Assembly: GCA_037903475.1 (NCBI GenBank)
Contig: JBAJFG010000047.1
Coordinates: 3,820,001 to 3,884,000 of the forward strand
Length of the DNA: 64,000 nucleotides
Source of the DNA: Ancylostoma caninum
Lineage: Eukaryota; Nematoda; Chromadorea; Rhabditida; Ancylostomatidae
Direction: 5' to 3'
Position numbers and translations under genes: made by a program. Positions 21,497 to 33,406 of this stretch are shown piece after piece (position 1 is the first letter of the stretch; each line of letters opens with the position of its first letter). Below the pieces are notes generated by a model. That model saw only the letters and a list, made by a program, of their open reading frames with translations. It did not search any database and was not told the origin of the DNA.

Positions 21497-24400
21497 CTGG
21501 TATTGTTAAGTGAAAAAAAGCCAGAGCAACAGCTTCTAAGCACGATTTTCTCGCTTTCAGTAGTGAATATTCTAACCAGGGTTGACGCGTCCACTCCATT
21601 CGTCATCTCATTCACGGGCGCCTCATCAGCGAAACCATCGCTGGTGCTGGGCATTTCCAAATCCAAATCTGAGGTGTACGACAGATCCGAGACCACAGAA
21701 GACCTTTCGCTGATCGTTCGTCGCCTTTCCCTGTTAGTATCAAAGCATAACATAATGCACAACAAGTTCCAGAAAACACGAAGATCCTTGAAGTAATCTA
21801 ATATTTACAAACCTCCACTGCTGCAGACAGTTCGGCGCCACCGGACCGGGTTTTCGTTTTGGCGGCCGGCCAGCTCCTTCAGTGCCTTTTCGTTCTCTAC
21901 GGGATTCCTTCGCGGTTGGTACTGCAGCATTCGCACCAACCATGCCTTCACCAACCTGAAAAAGTAACAAAATTAGTAGAAAAAGTAGTGTATCTACTGT
22001 ATTACAAACCTCATCAATCGCTAGGCTCTTTTTCTCTGTCTTGAATGGATTTCCAAACGCATGCGTTCGGACAGGTGTCGGTTCGACCGGTCGGAGTGGG
22101 CCTTTTCCAACGGCTGCGAGTCCTTTGATGTACTCTTCGTAATTGCCCATTTGAGCAATTGGTAATTGATGCAGTTCATCTGAATTGAAGAAGAATTTAA
22201 AGAAAGAAGTACAAAAAAGCAACCACAATGGAGAATTTGACTACATATAAGGCTTGAAAGACTTTCCTAGCAAAATGAATAATGATTTGATACCGGGGTG
22301 GTAGTGACCCAAGGAAATCTGCAGAGGATTTCGTAATATGAGGGAAGATAAACAGAACACTGCTTAAGTAAGGAGAAAAAATAGGCGGAAAAGAATGGTA
22401 TGTAAGAGGAAAATAGCAACAACAAAACAACAAAAATCTTCCTGCTCTGGTCCGCTTACTGGGAAGAAAAAACGCATCTAGAAAGCAATTAATACCAGTC
22501 AGACGCATGCATCCATCTGCGGAGGATTTTCAGGGGAGATAGGTCAACGCGACATCTACACCTTCAACGAAATGAACGCGCGGCCACAAAACACACACGC
22601 ACACAAACACACACACACAATATAAATTGCCCTCAAGTATGTGGCATCCATAAAGACATGCGAGAAAGAAAAAATACACCAATCGACTCATCTACTACGT
22701 TTTTAGGACATAAGAGAAGATAACAAACCTGAGTTATGCAGTTTCAATTCAACACCAGGAGGCCCTCCATCGAGTACGGCTATTGGACTGTCACGCAGTG
22801 TCATATCAAGATTGGCTCGTAACCTACAAAATCACTATGTAGCAGTGGCGGACGCAGAAAGTGGGCGGGAGGGGGGGGGGGCGTGGGAAGAAAAGTGGGG
22901 TCTCCGCCGTTTTGGGGACCCAGACGGAAAATAAAATCAATAATAATATTAATTATAATAATAAACAATAAATAAAAAATATATTAAAAATAATAATAAA
23001 AATAAACAATTAAAAATAAACTAACACAAGATTTTTATTTGTATTGTAAAGTAATTTCGAAAATTTGGCCCCCCCGCCCCCCCCCCCTGCGTCCGCCACT
23101 GCTATGTAGTAAAACTCATCTGTTAGCATGTTCGTTGGTAATCGCGTATATTTTACGATCCAGAAGACAAACACACTTGAAACCTACACCGTTCGACTCA
23201 GAATTGTGCCCTCCAGTGCAATGTCAGGATCTTTTGCCATTTTTTCAGAAATCGATTTTATCGATTTTTGGCCCCCTATCCCCATCAATATATAGTAAAA
23301 CTCATCTGTTTGTGTGCTTATTGGTAATCGCGTATATCTCACGATCAAGAGATAAACACACTTGGCACCTACACCGTTCGACTCAGAATTGTGCTCTACA
23401 GTGCAATGTGAGGATCCTTGGCCGTTTTTTGGAAATCGATTTTATCGATTTTTGGCCCCCTATCACTATATATTAAAACTCAGAGGACTTGTAATAATTA
23501 ACACAATTAGAAAGAGAATAAGCGTACTACATTTTGAACGCTTGGATGCTAGCAACATAATGACTTCTTCTTTACCTCTGCAAAAGAACACACAGCGGCT
23601 ACTAACCCAGTTTTCCAGAGTCTGTGTTCAAAAAGTGATGGCTCAGATGCAACACAACACAGCACTGTTCCACTTTTTTTGCCCCAAAATCTCAGATATC
23701 CAACTATAGAAGGATTTTTTGAAGAATTTTCGAGATTTCAGAGCGGAAGGATTTGAATAATGCCAAAGTGCTACCACAGTGTACTGAAAAATTGTGCACC
23801 CTACCTTGGCAATTGTCCTACCAGCTCAAGTGCAGGCGCTATGAATGGATTCTTGAACCTGCACCCTGCTGGCGCTCTCAACCGCGGTTCACACAGATGA
23901 ATCTAAAGACAAGCCGTAAGTACACCTCATTTATAACAGCTGTCGCAAATTTTGAACACGAAAACAACTGTTACTCACATGTAACTGCATCCTTTGCGGC
24001 GAAATCCTCATCTTCGCCAGTTCAGCCTCTGGGTCTTTCATCGTCTCTTGTTCTCGGCGATCTCTTCGTCCAACGCGGTCTTTCATACGCATAGCTGAGG
24101 TTTGCAGATCCTTTGGAGGCGGCGTATAAGGCAATTGTTCAACGGGAACCTTAAATGAAGAAACAGATGAAGATGAAAATCGTGTAAACCTCAACAGTCA
24201 TGAAGCTTGAGAATGAGCAATGAAAAAGACAGGAGAATTGTCTTGTCGTCAATTGTCCAAACTAACCATAGGCAAAGGAGCCATGTTCTGCTGCAGCAGC
24301 ACCGACAAAGTCGTGCAGGTCTTTTCAAATTCCTCTTTTCCTTGAGTTTTCAGGTCATTGAGGTAGTTCAGCAGCTGGGCAGGGTACACCTGACTCAATG

Positions 24401-27400
24401 ATACCCCTCGCTCATCCAGCAGCCCAGGCTCCATTTTCATTTTCGTAAAAGCATTTCGTAGTGGCTAAAACACTTATGTAAATCCAAAAAAGAGCTATCA
24501 GCATTTGAAACAAGGAGACAACAAATTCCAAGAAAAATATTTTAAAGAACAATACCGTGAGATAATAAGGTGGCATCGCTTCCACATAACGATCTAATCT
24601 AGCACGCCAATTACCACCATTTCGAACTCGAGGATCATTCTAGAACAGGATAAATTTAGCGAATCTTTGGATCACTTATTTGTCAGGAGAAAGGGGAAGG
24701 AAATCACCTTGTACTCCTCTAGCAGCTGGACAATCACCGGATAATTGTAAGGCATTATTATGAGGTTCACCATCTGACCATTCGAAGCAGCTTTAAGGTA
24801 TCCAAACGGTTTCCCCACACCTTCTGTTCGGCTAGAAGATCGAACGAAGACCTGAAATATCCATTCCACCATTGTGTATTTAACGCAAAGCAAACGAACA
24901 GAAAAGACGCTCGGACATGTGAACAAATCTAGTTTGCCATTTTCACTTGATCTTGGCCAAAAAAAACCATAGCATCTCACTTTCAAAAATACAAAAAGCA
25001 AATTTAAGAATCCTTCAGTATGAAAAGTATAGGGTCTCACTCGTGTACAATGTACCAATATTTTTAAGGATCAAGATGGAATTACTTCAGCTGCTCCAGC
25101 CAAGAAAACAAACAACGCAAAATGATGTTATGAAAGCCTTGAAAAGTGGATTTTGGATTCAGGAGAAGGCTGGTGCGACACTGCTGGACAATTTCCCTCT
25201 TCGAGAAACTAACCGCTTTAAAGGCAGTGCCTCACCTCACTATTACCAGCCGAGAATTTGGCCAAATTCTCGGCCGTTGTACGAAGCGCCTCTCGCCTGC
25301 AGCGCAGTTTTCGACAATGAGAACACCTATGCGACCAATGCGATCTTCTGAGGGGTATGACAAGACAGGCAGTTTCCTTGTCGAGGAACTCGTCCACGCC
25401 AAGTTGGATCTTTCCCCCATAGACGCGTTTTTGACGGTTTTCTGAGAAATCATGTACATTATTGGACTCAGCGAGTCGAGTAGGCCCGGATTTTGTTAGT
25501 ATCCCAGAATCGAAAATGAGGTGAGACACTGCTTTTGAGGTGTCAGAGTACACCAGTTCAAAATGAATAGAAATGGACTAGCGATGAAAGTGATAAAGAT
25601 AGCGGAAAAGATGTGCATCGATCCCATCGTGTCTATCGCATTGACTTTGGGATATACTTTGGGATATACCTACACATAAAAATGAACAGGACAGGAATAA
25701 AATTTCGACTAAGTCGAGTTTCTACTAGAATACCTGCTCTTAATGTGCAGTTTCTATGTAGAGTCACTCACTTGATAGCACATATTCGTCGAGGTGCTCG
25801 GATGCCTATCCAGAATGTATTCAGCCACAGGACTCGGCTCCAGTTGGTATTTATCGAATGGTAGATCTGTTTGGATTGTCTAAACGATAAAATATATGAC
25901 ATCATGTTACATCAGTTAAATCTTAAACAAACTCAACACTAACGGGCGATGGCACCGCATCTATCGAGAATACAATGCACGGATGAGCACGCCGAGGAGG
26001 AAGTTGGCCTTTCCTGAGGAAAAAAAAACATGAATTGTGTTTCAAAAAATAATAAGAGTTGCATGGAATTTACTTTCGACAAGTAAATTTAAAAAAGTTT
26101 CGAATTGGCAGTTCCTTTAGCAACCTATTAATCCAATCACTAAGAAAAGGCAGGCAAAAGTGGTAACCCTTCATGCTTTCCTTACTCAAAGGGCTCCCAC
26201 AGCCATTAATTGTTATACTTCAACCTAGAAAAAGAATATATTCTTCCACCTAGAAAGTTACCTATACCAATAAGAAACTCTCTAGGAAAACAAAACGTAA
26301 AGCGTAAGACAGAGAATACTTAAAACGTAGCTAGAAAGCTTAGACGATCAAACTCTAGGGCAAACAAGCTCAAGTTTCTCCGAGTTCGAACCAAAATGCA
26401 CTGTCTTCCCTACCATAACAACAAATAATCAACCAGACTAAACACTCACTCGATTCGATCATGCCAGAAGGCCTCTGGAATCGGCCAATGCCCAGTAGGT
26501 GGCCGTCCACCGAGTCCCTTCACGTAAACTAGCGTTAGTGGCTTAGTCTCCATATGATTTCGCAGGCGTAGCCGCGCTTTATCACGATCTGACATAGTAT
26601 CTTCGCCGGCTTCTCGGACACCTGCAAATATTGGAGGGTTCAAATCATTTGCATCACAAAACAAATGAATGTTGTTTTTCCTGTGATCATTTCATTGCAG
26701 ACACACCCAAGTGATAGATCTCTCAAAGTGACGCGAAACGATCAGCTGTTTTTTGCGAGGCAACATCGCTCACTTCGGGATCAGCCACCGCCTCGGCTAC
26801 TTTTCTAATTCTGCCGTGACAAGTGCGCCTTTTCTGACGTTCGCTATTTCGGATTTTAATACTGGTAGAGACACAGAATGTATAACACATACTAGCTAGT
26901 ACTGGACACTCGAAGCGAACAATTATTCCATTCAGTTGTATGGCTTGAACAATCTGATCCACCATTGGCCCAATCAATTTGTGAGATTGGAGCAGAAATG
27001 AGCGCCCTGAAATTGTGAAGATCAGTAAATTCTCCTCCAAAATTTCATCATGTCATGAGAAGCGAACATTTGACATAGTTTCCCCGTCGAGTGACAGGTG
27101 AACCTATATGGCTGTCAATGGTTAACATTCTCTAACAACGAAAGTTCTAAATTGTAGAACTTACCACCTGTTGAAGCACAAACTGAATCAATCGGTTGCC
27201 CACCGCTTGGAAGAATAATTGGTGGAGTGAGGAAGACCCTTGTACCCTTTGAAGGGTAACGCAAAACCTTAAAAAAGAAGCAACATCAAATAATAGTGTA
27301 AGTGCCGTTTTCAGCTTTGAACTTAGGGTCAACTTAGTCGACAACTCTGAGGTACACAAAACTACTTTACTCACGCATGTATACAGCCTTTGATCCCAGC

Positions 27401-30400
27401 GGAATGATTCGATCGTCATCTCGGAACCCAATGTAGGCCTAGTCGTTGGAATCAACTGAAAAAAATCAGTAGTATCGAAGAGATTCCTTGAATATCACTA
27501 CTACCATGCAATTTATACTATATGCGTAAGTCAGCCGCGCGTATCAAGTATGGATTCAAACGCGAACGATTTTCAAGGAAGACCGGTCAACGCGTCATGT
27601 ACACCATGAATGAAGATACCGCCGCGAATAGCAGCAACACTGCAAGCGTGTGCATCCCTCAGATCTAGGCTTAGAGGTGCGTCCAGAGCTATCAGGGGCC
27701 AAACACTACTTATTTGTTTATTCCATTGAATGGACTTAGGCTCTTCCTTAAAAGCACAGAACAAGAAAACAAACACAAATAAACCAGAAATTACAAGAAG
27801 AAAAGAAATCGAATAAAAGTATTAGCGTCTTGAACGACGAAGGAACACAGGATTTGATATATTGACTCTGTTCTCTCATATTTTGAAAATGTTGATTACT
27901 ACGATGGTGCAGATTTTGTATAATTATTAAAAACAATGTTCAGCATCCGAAAAACTCGGAATATTGCACATAAAAATCATAGTGTTTACTGCCTCCAACA
28001 CATACGTCTTGTAGAAAAACGCTACTAAGGCGCATTTCTTGCCGCATTTCGGATCAATACCAAAGAGGCGAAAATCTATGCAAATTTCCAGGGGAAAATT
28101 ACGCTCGCTTATCCACACAACAATAGAACAAGGGAATTCAATGAATAGGTAGGTATATGCATTCTATTCCAAGTACTTAATTCATTCACGACTACTGACA
28201 CATAGCAGTGCTTTTGTAAACTACTTGTTCAAATCAGCCATTACAGTAAGATTTTGGTTCAAATCAGCTATTACAATACGACCTTGTTCTTGATGTTTCC
28301 ATTCATAAAGGCAAATACGATGCAAATTCAATGAGACAGTGTTAATAGTCAGTCACGCTGGACTCTATATAACTGTAAATTGTCGTAGAGTGGAACCGAA
28401 AGCGGAGGTCATAAATCAACCAGAAACGTCAACCGCTCATACGTTCCCATTTCTTTACCAGGGTCAAGCGTGTGACAAGAAATTAACAACAGAATTCGCA
28501 TAGGTAAAGGGGTGAAAGGTAGGGCAGAATAGGAGATGAAGGAGCGTCGTTGAGGTAGGATTTTGCATGCAGGAGTGGAGGTTATTGTGTTCTTGTCAGC
28601 TGAGGAAAAAAAGGTGCACGACCCGCACACGAACAGTCACCGTTCGTACTTTTTGATAGAATGCGCACTAAATTGAACAAAATAATGGACATATTATTGG
28701 AATTAATCTCCATGTCCTTTCTATTGACCTGAGCATTCTGCGATAATGAGCTTACACGTGTTGTGCCACACCCGTTTGTTAGTAGATACGTTTATTTATC
28801 GCCTGACGTTTCGATGTAATTGTCGCCTTTGGAAGCGTAAAAGTGGCTCACAGCTTATATCTGTTTCAGACCACCGAACGTCTCCTTCAACTCCGCTAGT
28901 TTTCAACCTCCCCCCTCCCTCCAGCGCGAAAAAAAAAACCGAAAAATAAAAAAATTCACTAACAACCGAGTGTGGCACAACATGTATAAGTTTACTATTA
29001 AAATGTTCTTCAAAGAACTATAACTACATATGAATACTATATCATATCAAATAGAACTGTCAAGATAGTGAGCCCATATGGGAACGATTTGGGATGGATT
29101 AGTTTATGTGTGAGTGTTATCCTGAAAATACGTGGCATACGCTGTTCTGCCAAGAAGAAGCTGCAGTATGACGCGACGACAGCATGTGAGTTGTGTCAGA
29201 TACAGCTTAGAACTATCGCCTATCGTCAGAATCATGCTTGGTTTCATCGAAGACAGATAGTGAACTCTTGCGGAGAATCCACTTCCTGACCTCAACGAGT
29301 TGAGACTTTCAAAGAGGTGTTAGGATCACTGAACATTCAAAACTCTACGTATTTAACATAACCTATGGTCTCCACAGCATCGATAGAATGAAGAGCTTAT
29401 TCAGTAATTACTGAAGAGATGTATCAAAAAGCCAACATTGTTGGAACTGAAGCATCACTTAAATCGTTATAAAAAGTGTAACACATTGCACTACCATGAT
29501 TTATATAAGAGGATCTGGTAACACTACTGTAGTCACTATCCGAATCCGAATTCGCTACATCCAATCCCATAGTTCAACAGACCAAAATTGGGCTCCTGGG
29601 CTAGGAATTAATTTCGAAAATCAAACTTGGCAGTGATGGACAAGGCGGAATTCAACATCTGCTCAATTCTGTGAACAAATAAATTAGTCCACTGCACAGT
29701 TCAGTCGGCAAGTGAGCTCTGCAGCGGCAGAACAAATGGACTACGATTTTCATAATATGGCTACTAGCACTGTTAAGACGAATGCTGGGAAAGGAGATGT
29801 GTAGCAGCATACCCTTTGGTATGGTAGTCGAAGTGTATGCCACCAAGTCAGTGCCGGACGCGAGAGAAGCAAGCCAGGGGGGGGGGATGTGGCAACTCCG
29901 GAGACCCTCATGGAATAACAAAAGAACTAACTTTTATACTAAATAATAAAAAATATGTAAAAATAATAAAAATAGACAAACGATTGAGAATAGGCTATTA
30001 CAAAAGTTTTATTTCTTCTCTGCTGTAATTTCAAAAACCGTCGACCCATTCTCGGGAAAGGGTCGTGTCTCAAGCTCATCTTCTTGGTGTATGGAACTAA
30101 TTAATAAATAATAATGTCCCCCCCCCCGCCCTCTGCGTCCGCCATGCACCTTGCAAAGCTGTGTTCCAATGACTTGATTTTTGATACACATTGATCGTAG
30201 GAGAATAGTCCTAACCTTCAATAGCCCATAATCAATACATATTAAAATTGAAGTCTCCGGCTTGATTGCGATGATCGCAAACTATGTGCTTCCTCTAGAT
30301 CTTCGACGAAACAATCTCATCGGAATATCAAAAAATGGGACACATTTTCTTTGCCCAATGATCTGGCTGCCAGTGTAACAATAAAGAAGTCATTGTGAGA

Positions 30401-31857
30401 AAGTTGTGTCATTTTACCCAGATGATCAATCTAGGCAAGTTTATCTGAATTAATATGCTCCCAATTGTATTAGCGACACTTCCAAACGGTTTCGATTGTG
30501 ATCAGAATAACATGATTAGATATAGAAATTCAGCCCACAACCACTGAACTTATGCAGCCGTTCCTAATACCCAGCGAGTTCGGAAACAGGCCAGGTCGTG
30601 TCGTTTCTATAGTTTATTTGTAACCGTACCATAGCTCTGTTCTGCGTCTCAGGCTCGTCTTCTTAGAACTAATAAATAAATAAGTGAACAAAAAGATGTG
30701 CGGAACATGCTCAATGAACCATTAGCCGCACTACTAATGAACATTCCCGCCCCTACCGCAGCTTGGCATGGTTGCTGCTATAAATAGTAACTTGTTTTTA
30801 GTACAGTGCGATTCTGACTTAGCATGTAAGGCGGCTATGAAACTCGACCACTATTCTTAAGCAACAGTGCTCCAAGCATGGAAAGCCGTACAATCCTATT
30901 AAATCTTATTTGAACTCTGATTTATACCCTATAGCTTATTAAAACACTCTAATATCCTTTGAAAAGACATGATAATGCTGGGGTAATTGCCTGGTAGTAG
31001 TGATTATGCAGGAATTACTATTTCAACCAAACAAACTACTCCAGAATACCTACTCGGAAGTCCGGTGGAATATCCGCCACAGAAGTGGAGTCAGTGATCG
31101 CAAACAAAACCACCGGCTCAAAGTACGTCGGGAATCGTCCACATCCATAGTTATCGATTCCTGTGAATAAGAAACAACACTCTATCATAGAATATTCCAC
31201 ACAAAGCCACAAAAACCCTATGCCTGTCACACCAAAAAAAAGGTGAGATTAAAATTTCTTATGCATATTGCTGGCAAGCAAAATCGATAAATAAAAAGTG
31301 CACACATACACATGCACATATGAAACACGACCAACCAGTTTGCGCACGATGTACATTGATGAATTTTAGGGCGTTCATAAAGGCGTCCGAAATTGAGCCA
31401 CGACCGCGTGGGCGTAAACGCTTCAATTGTTCGTGTAGCACAGCGCTACTCTCACGCCATCCAGACTGCAAGGGAAAAAGTGAATATTAGTAATCAGGGA
31501 AGGGCTATTCAGTGGAAATTTTCTAATTTTAAAATGTAGTAGACTACCAGAAAAGTGTATACCTTAATGCAGGCCGGGTACTCCTCGGTGGTTATGAGAA
31601 AAAAGCGGTCATAGCCTCGCGTCGCTACGTCTTTCATGCGTTGCTGCAATGCAATTTTCGTTGGATTTTGGCCCTGCACTTCCAATATGGCACAAAATTT
31701 AGGGTCCTAAGACTTTAAGGATGTACTTATGAGTAAGTGTACCTACCTTTTGTAACGCATCAATAATGTTACGCGCAACATCCAAATAGGAAGTGCCCAG
31801 GTATGTTTTCTGTGCCATTGAAGCGCTCGTATCAACGATTAACAATATGATAGTCAT
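20430..31857 (-). CDS. ints-6: Integrator complex subunit 6 (INTS6/DICE1 family), complete, 21 exons
   Basis: INTS6 is a nuclear Integrator subunit; Integrator cleaves snRNA 3' ends and terminates paused Pol II transcripts, and INTS6 helps recruit PP2A. Exons, 5' to 3' on the minus strand: 31857-31747, 31673-31563, 31465-31336, 31160-31054, 27455-27375, 27267-27165, 27006-26893, 26621-26450, 26013-25944, 25879-25772, 24851-24708, 24639-24556, 24464-24267, 24149-23979, 23902-23805, 22823-22729, 22179-22010, 21955-21813, 21730-21577, 21496-21319, 20602-20430. Lengths sum to 2715 nt (904 aa plus TGA), all junction phases agree, and human INTS6 is about 887 aa. Family blocks seen in order: N-terminal VWA domain with MIDAS motif DTSAS near residue 9, GIDNYG, SFRWDQRL, TGGRS, TGHWPIPEAFW, LPFDKYQLEPSP, KPFGYLKA, MPYNYPV, MPPYYL, PIAQMGNYEEY, HAFGNPFK, and the C-terminal INTS6/SAGE1 domain ending RRFKRRALVDQL. 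The start is the ATG directly before the VWA strand. Intron 4 (3.6 kb) and intron 15 are repeat-loaded. Exon joins are inferred from splice consensus and phase, not from transcripts. Confidence 0.95.
20770..20810. mobile_element. hAT-type MITE end fragment
   Basis: CAGTGGCAGACGCAG followed by a G-rich run matches the left end of the hAT MITE with one change. Nothing else of the element is visible, so this is a solo end in the last INTS6 intron. Confidence 0.55.
22484..22633. mobile_element. Foldback MITE with CA-rich insert (INTS6 intron)
   Basis: GCAATTAATACCAGTCAGAC on the left and TATAAATTGCCC on the right match the ends of the TA-flanked element at 42162-42408. The core AGGTCAACGCGACATCTACA is shared with that element and with 27540-27625. 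A CA-rich microsatellite (about 22588-22618) has grown inside. Confidence 0.6.
22843..23101. mobile_element. hAT-type MITE, copy 2, perfect 8-bp TSD (INTS6 intron)
   Basis: A 259-bp copy in the same orientation as copy 1, with the same 15-bp TIRs and a perfect 8-bp duplication CTATGTAG (22835-22842, 23102-23109). It starts 19 bases upstream (in plus coordinates) of the end of INTS6 exon 16 at 22823, and inserted at the edge of the 186-bp tandem repeat. Nearly identical to copy 1 along the AT-rich core. Confidence 0.9.
23107..23481. repeat. 186-bp tandem repeat, two copies plus start of a third
   Basis: Units start TAGTAAAACTCATCTG at 23107 and 23293 and contain GGTAATCGCGTATAT, ACCGTTCGACTCAGAATTGT and ATCGATTTTATCGATTTTTG. 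A third, diverged start is at 23471. It lies in INTS6 intron 15. The ATCGATTTTATCGATTTT motif recurs at 32238-32270, 32550-32580 and 63200-63720. Confidence 0.8.
25222..25534. mobile_element. TTAA-type MITE in an INTS6 intron
   Basis: The left end AGGCAGTGCCTCACCTCA is preceded by TTAA (25218-25221). The right end TGAGGTGAGACACTGCTT is followed by a one-base variant, TTGA. Inside is a perfect 24-bp palindrome at 25252-25275 whose half is CCGAGAATTTGG. TTAA flanks fit a piggyBac-type MITE; the end sequence resembles the 54261-54679 element. Confidence 0.65.
27508..27645. mobile_element. Diverged copy of the GGTCAACGCG foldback MITE (INTS6 intron 4)
   Basis: GCAATTTATACTATATGCG at the left end and the core AGACCGGTCAACGCGTCATG match the element at 42162-42408. 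The right end is diverged. Confidence 0.5.
28751..28990. mobile_element. 240-bp TIR MITE (INTS6 intron 4)
   Basis: CTTACACGTGTTGTGCCACA on the left is matched inverted by TGTGGCACAACATGTATAAG on the right, and TTTGTTAGT/ACTAACAAC extends the arms to about 35 bp. No coding capacity; no clear target duplication. Confidence 0.7.
29849..30146. mobile_element. Diverged hAT-type MITE, copy 3 (INTS6 intron 4)
   Basis: CAGTGCCGGACGCG and CTGCGTCCGCCATG are mutated forms of the hAT MITE ends, with the same G-run head, AATAATAAA core and C-run tail. A short insert at about 30060-30110 resembles sequence at 30648-30690. No target duplication remains, so it is older than copies 1 and 2. Confidence 0.7.
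31054..31857 (-). other. ints-6: INTS6 VWA domain, N-terminal half (exons 1-4)
   Basis: These four exons encode about the first 153 residues. Exon 1 (31747-31857) gives the hydrophobic first strand and the metal-site motif DTSAS, then YLGTSYLDVAR. Exon 2 (31563-31673) contains DRFFLITTEEYPACIK. Exon 3 (31336-31465) contains GWRESSAVL and GSISDAFMNALKF. Exon 4 (31054-31160) contains GIDNYGCGRFPTYFEP and AITDS, the region that in INTS6 carries the second metal-site segment (ITDGS in the human protein). Here the glycine after ITD is absent, as AITDSTS. Donors are GTAGGT, GTATAC, GTTGGT and GTAGGT. Order and spacing match the INTS6 family; the effect of the missing glycine is not known. Confidence 0.9.
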
Positions 31858-32104
31858 GGTTCATCCGAGTCGGGGGGTCAACGTAGACGACCTCCAACAC
31901 AGAAGACGACCACACCGCACACCCGAACCTGGATGAAATGAACCGCTGCCTCTGGAGAGTAGGCGTAACCGTTTAGCGGGAAAGTGTTGTTGTGTGCGCC
32001 TGCGGACCTCGCGAGATATCGTAGCGAAATATTCGACGAAATGGATTTGCGTGGGAAAATTGAGGATTGGAGGGAAGTGTTGATGGAAAACAAACACTTT
32101 GGAA
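31858..32104 (-). promoter_or_regulatory. INTS6 upstream region, no clear element
   Basis: About 250 bp separate the INTS6 start codon from a foldback element. I see no TATA box and no polypyrimidine-AG acceptor close to the ATG that would show trans-splicing, so the promoter is placed here by position only. Confidence 0.3.
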
Positions 32105-32702
32105 GGTCTGACAGGTACTATTGTACATCAGCGGCCCCACCATCGACCGAAAACTCAAAATCATGGATTTCACTGAAAACTTGCACACAGGGGTAATTCG
32201 TGGTGCTGATCACAAATATCATATTAATTTCGCATGACGATATCGATTTTATTGATTTTATCGATTTTCCCATGTTCGGCTAGTACCTGAAATCGCTCTG
32301 AAAAGTGCAGGTAGGGATTTTTGAAGTTCCTGATCACGAATATAATCGCCGTTTTGCGATATAGTCTCAATTTCGCTGATTTTCTCCAGATTTTTCTGTG
32401 TAGGCGGTGTAGCTTCTGACGTTGGTAGAGTTTTCCCCGTCAATTCGAACTACCATAGCGAAATCTCCATCATACTTGTTACCAGCACCTCCACAAACTC
32501 CCATACGTAAGTGTTCAGGGAGACCCGAGAGGAGGTCCATACCTGAAGAAAAGTCGATAAAATCAATAAAATCGATATTATCATGCGAAATGAATGCGAT
32601 AGTCGTGATCGGCACCTCGGCTTACCCCTGTATGCAAGTTTTAAGAGAAATCCATGATTTTGAGTTCGGTGGGGCCGCTGAAGTACAATGGTACCGGTCG
32701 AC
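32105..32702. repeat. 600-bp foldback element upstream of INTS6
   Basis: Left arm 32105-32275 (CTGACAGGTACTATTGTACA, CCATCGACCGAAAACTCAAA, GATATCGATTTTATTGATTT) is repeated inverted at 32548-32702. The loop is about 270 bp. The arms contain the ATCGATTTTATTGATTTT motif seen in other repeats of this window. Confidence 0.8.
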
Positions 32703-33260
32703 ATTAAGGTTGGGTCGAGGATTCACGTGTAAAATTGAAGAAAATCTTCAAGTTCCAGCTAGGGTCCTCAAGAAATAAACAAAAAGCTTTTGGATCGTCC
32801 CGAACATCGGGTGGTAATGTGTGTTTTAATGATGAAAGCTTGCACTGTTATAGTTCACCTAACCCGCTGTCGACCGCATCTTTTTTCCACTCGTCTCTAC
32901 ATTCGTATGTCCTTCCTCTGCTCCATAACTTTTACGGAAATCCAAATGTAGACTTTTTATATTCAAATTGACCTAGAAGTATTATGACCTGGTCGTCAGT
33001 GGGTTAAACAGAGACGATAGTCAAAGAGACTTGAAAAAAAATGTGTGGGAGCGTGCTGAATTCGGCGAGGCAACAAGCCACAAATTGCACGTCTGTCATT
33101 TAGTGTTCTTATCGCATGTTTGTGCACCAGTACTCGACTGTCGTTACTTTTAAAACAGGCTATAACCTAGATTTCCGATAGGGTCGTCGAAAAGGTACTG
33201 AATTTTACTTTACTACTAAGGGAGAACCAGTTTATTATATTCAAATTCATTACTATAGGA

Positions 33261-33406
33261 AACTCCAAAAGTACGTAGACAAGAGTCGACACCGCGGCGC
33301 GGCTCTCTTGGGCAGAGACGCAGGCGCACACTATGCTGAGCTCCCGTGACTCTGCCCAAGAGAGCCGCGCCGCAGTCTCGACTCTTGTCTACGTACTTTT
33401 GGAGTT
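33261..33406. repeat. 146-bp hairpin with near-perfect 57-bp arms
   Basis: The left arm starts AACTCCAAAAGTACGTAGAC and ends CTCTTGGGCAGAG (33317). The right arm runs 33350-33406 and mirrors it with one small difference around CGACACCGCGGC. The loop is about 32 bases. Confidence 0.9.

Noticed and set aside
24947..25553. Several frames of 75-134 codons within INTS6 intron 10-11
   Set aside because: They lie in the intron between two well-supported INTS6 exons and largely inside a TTAA-type MITE.
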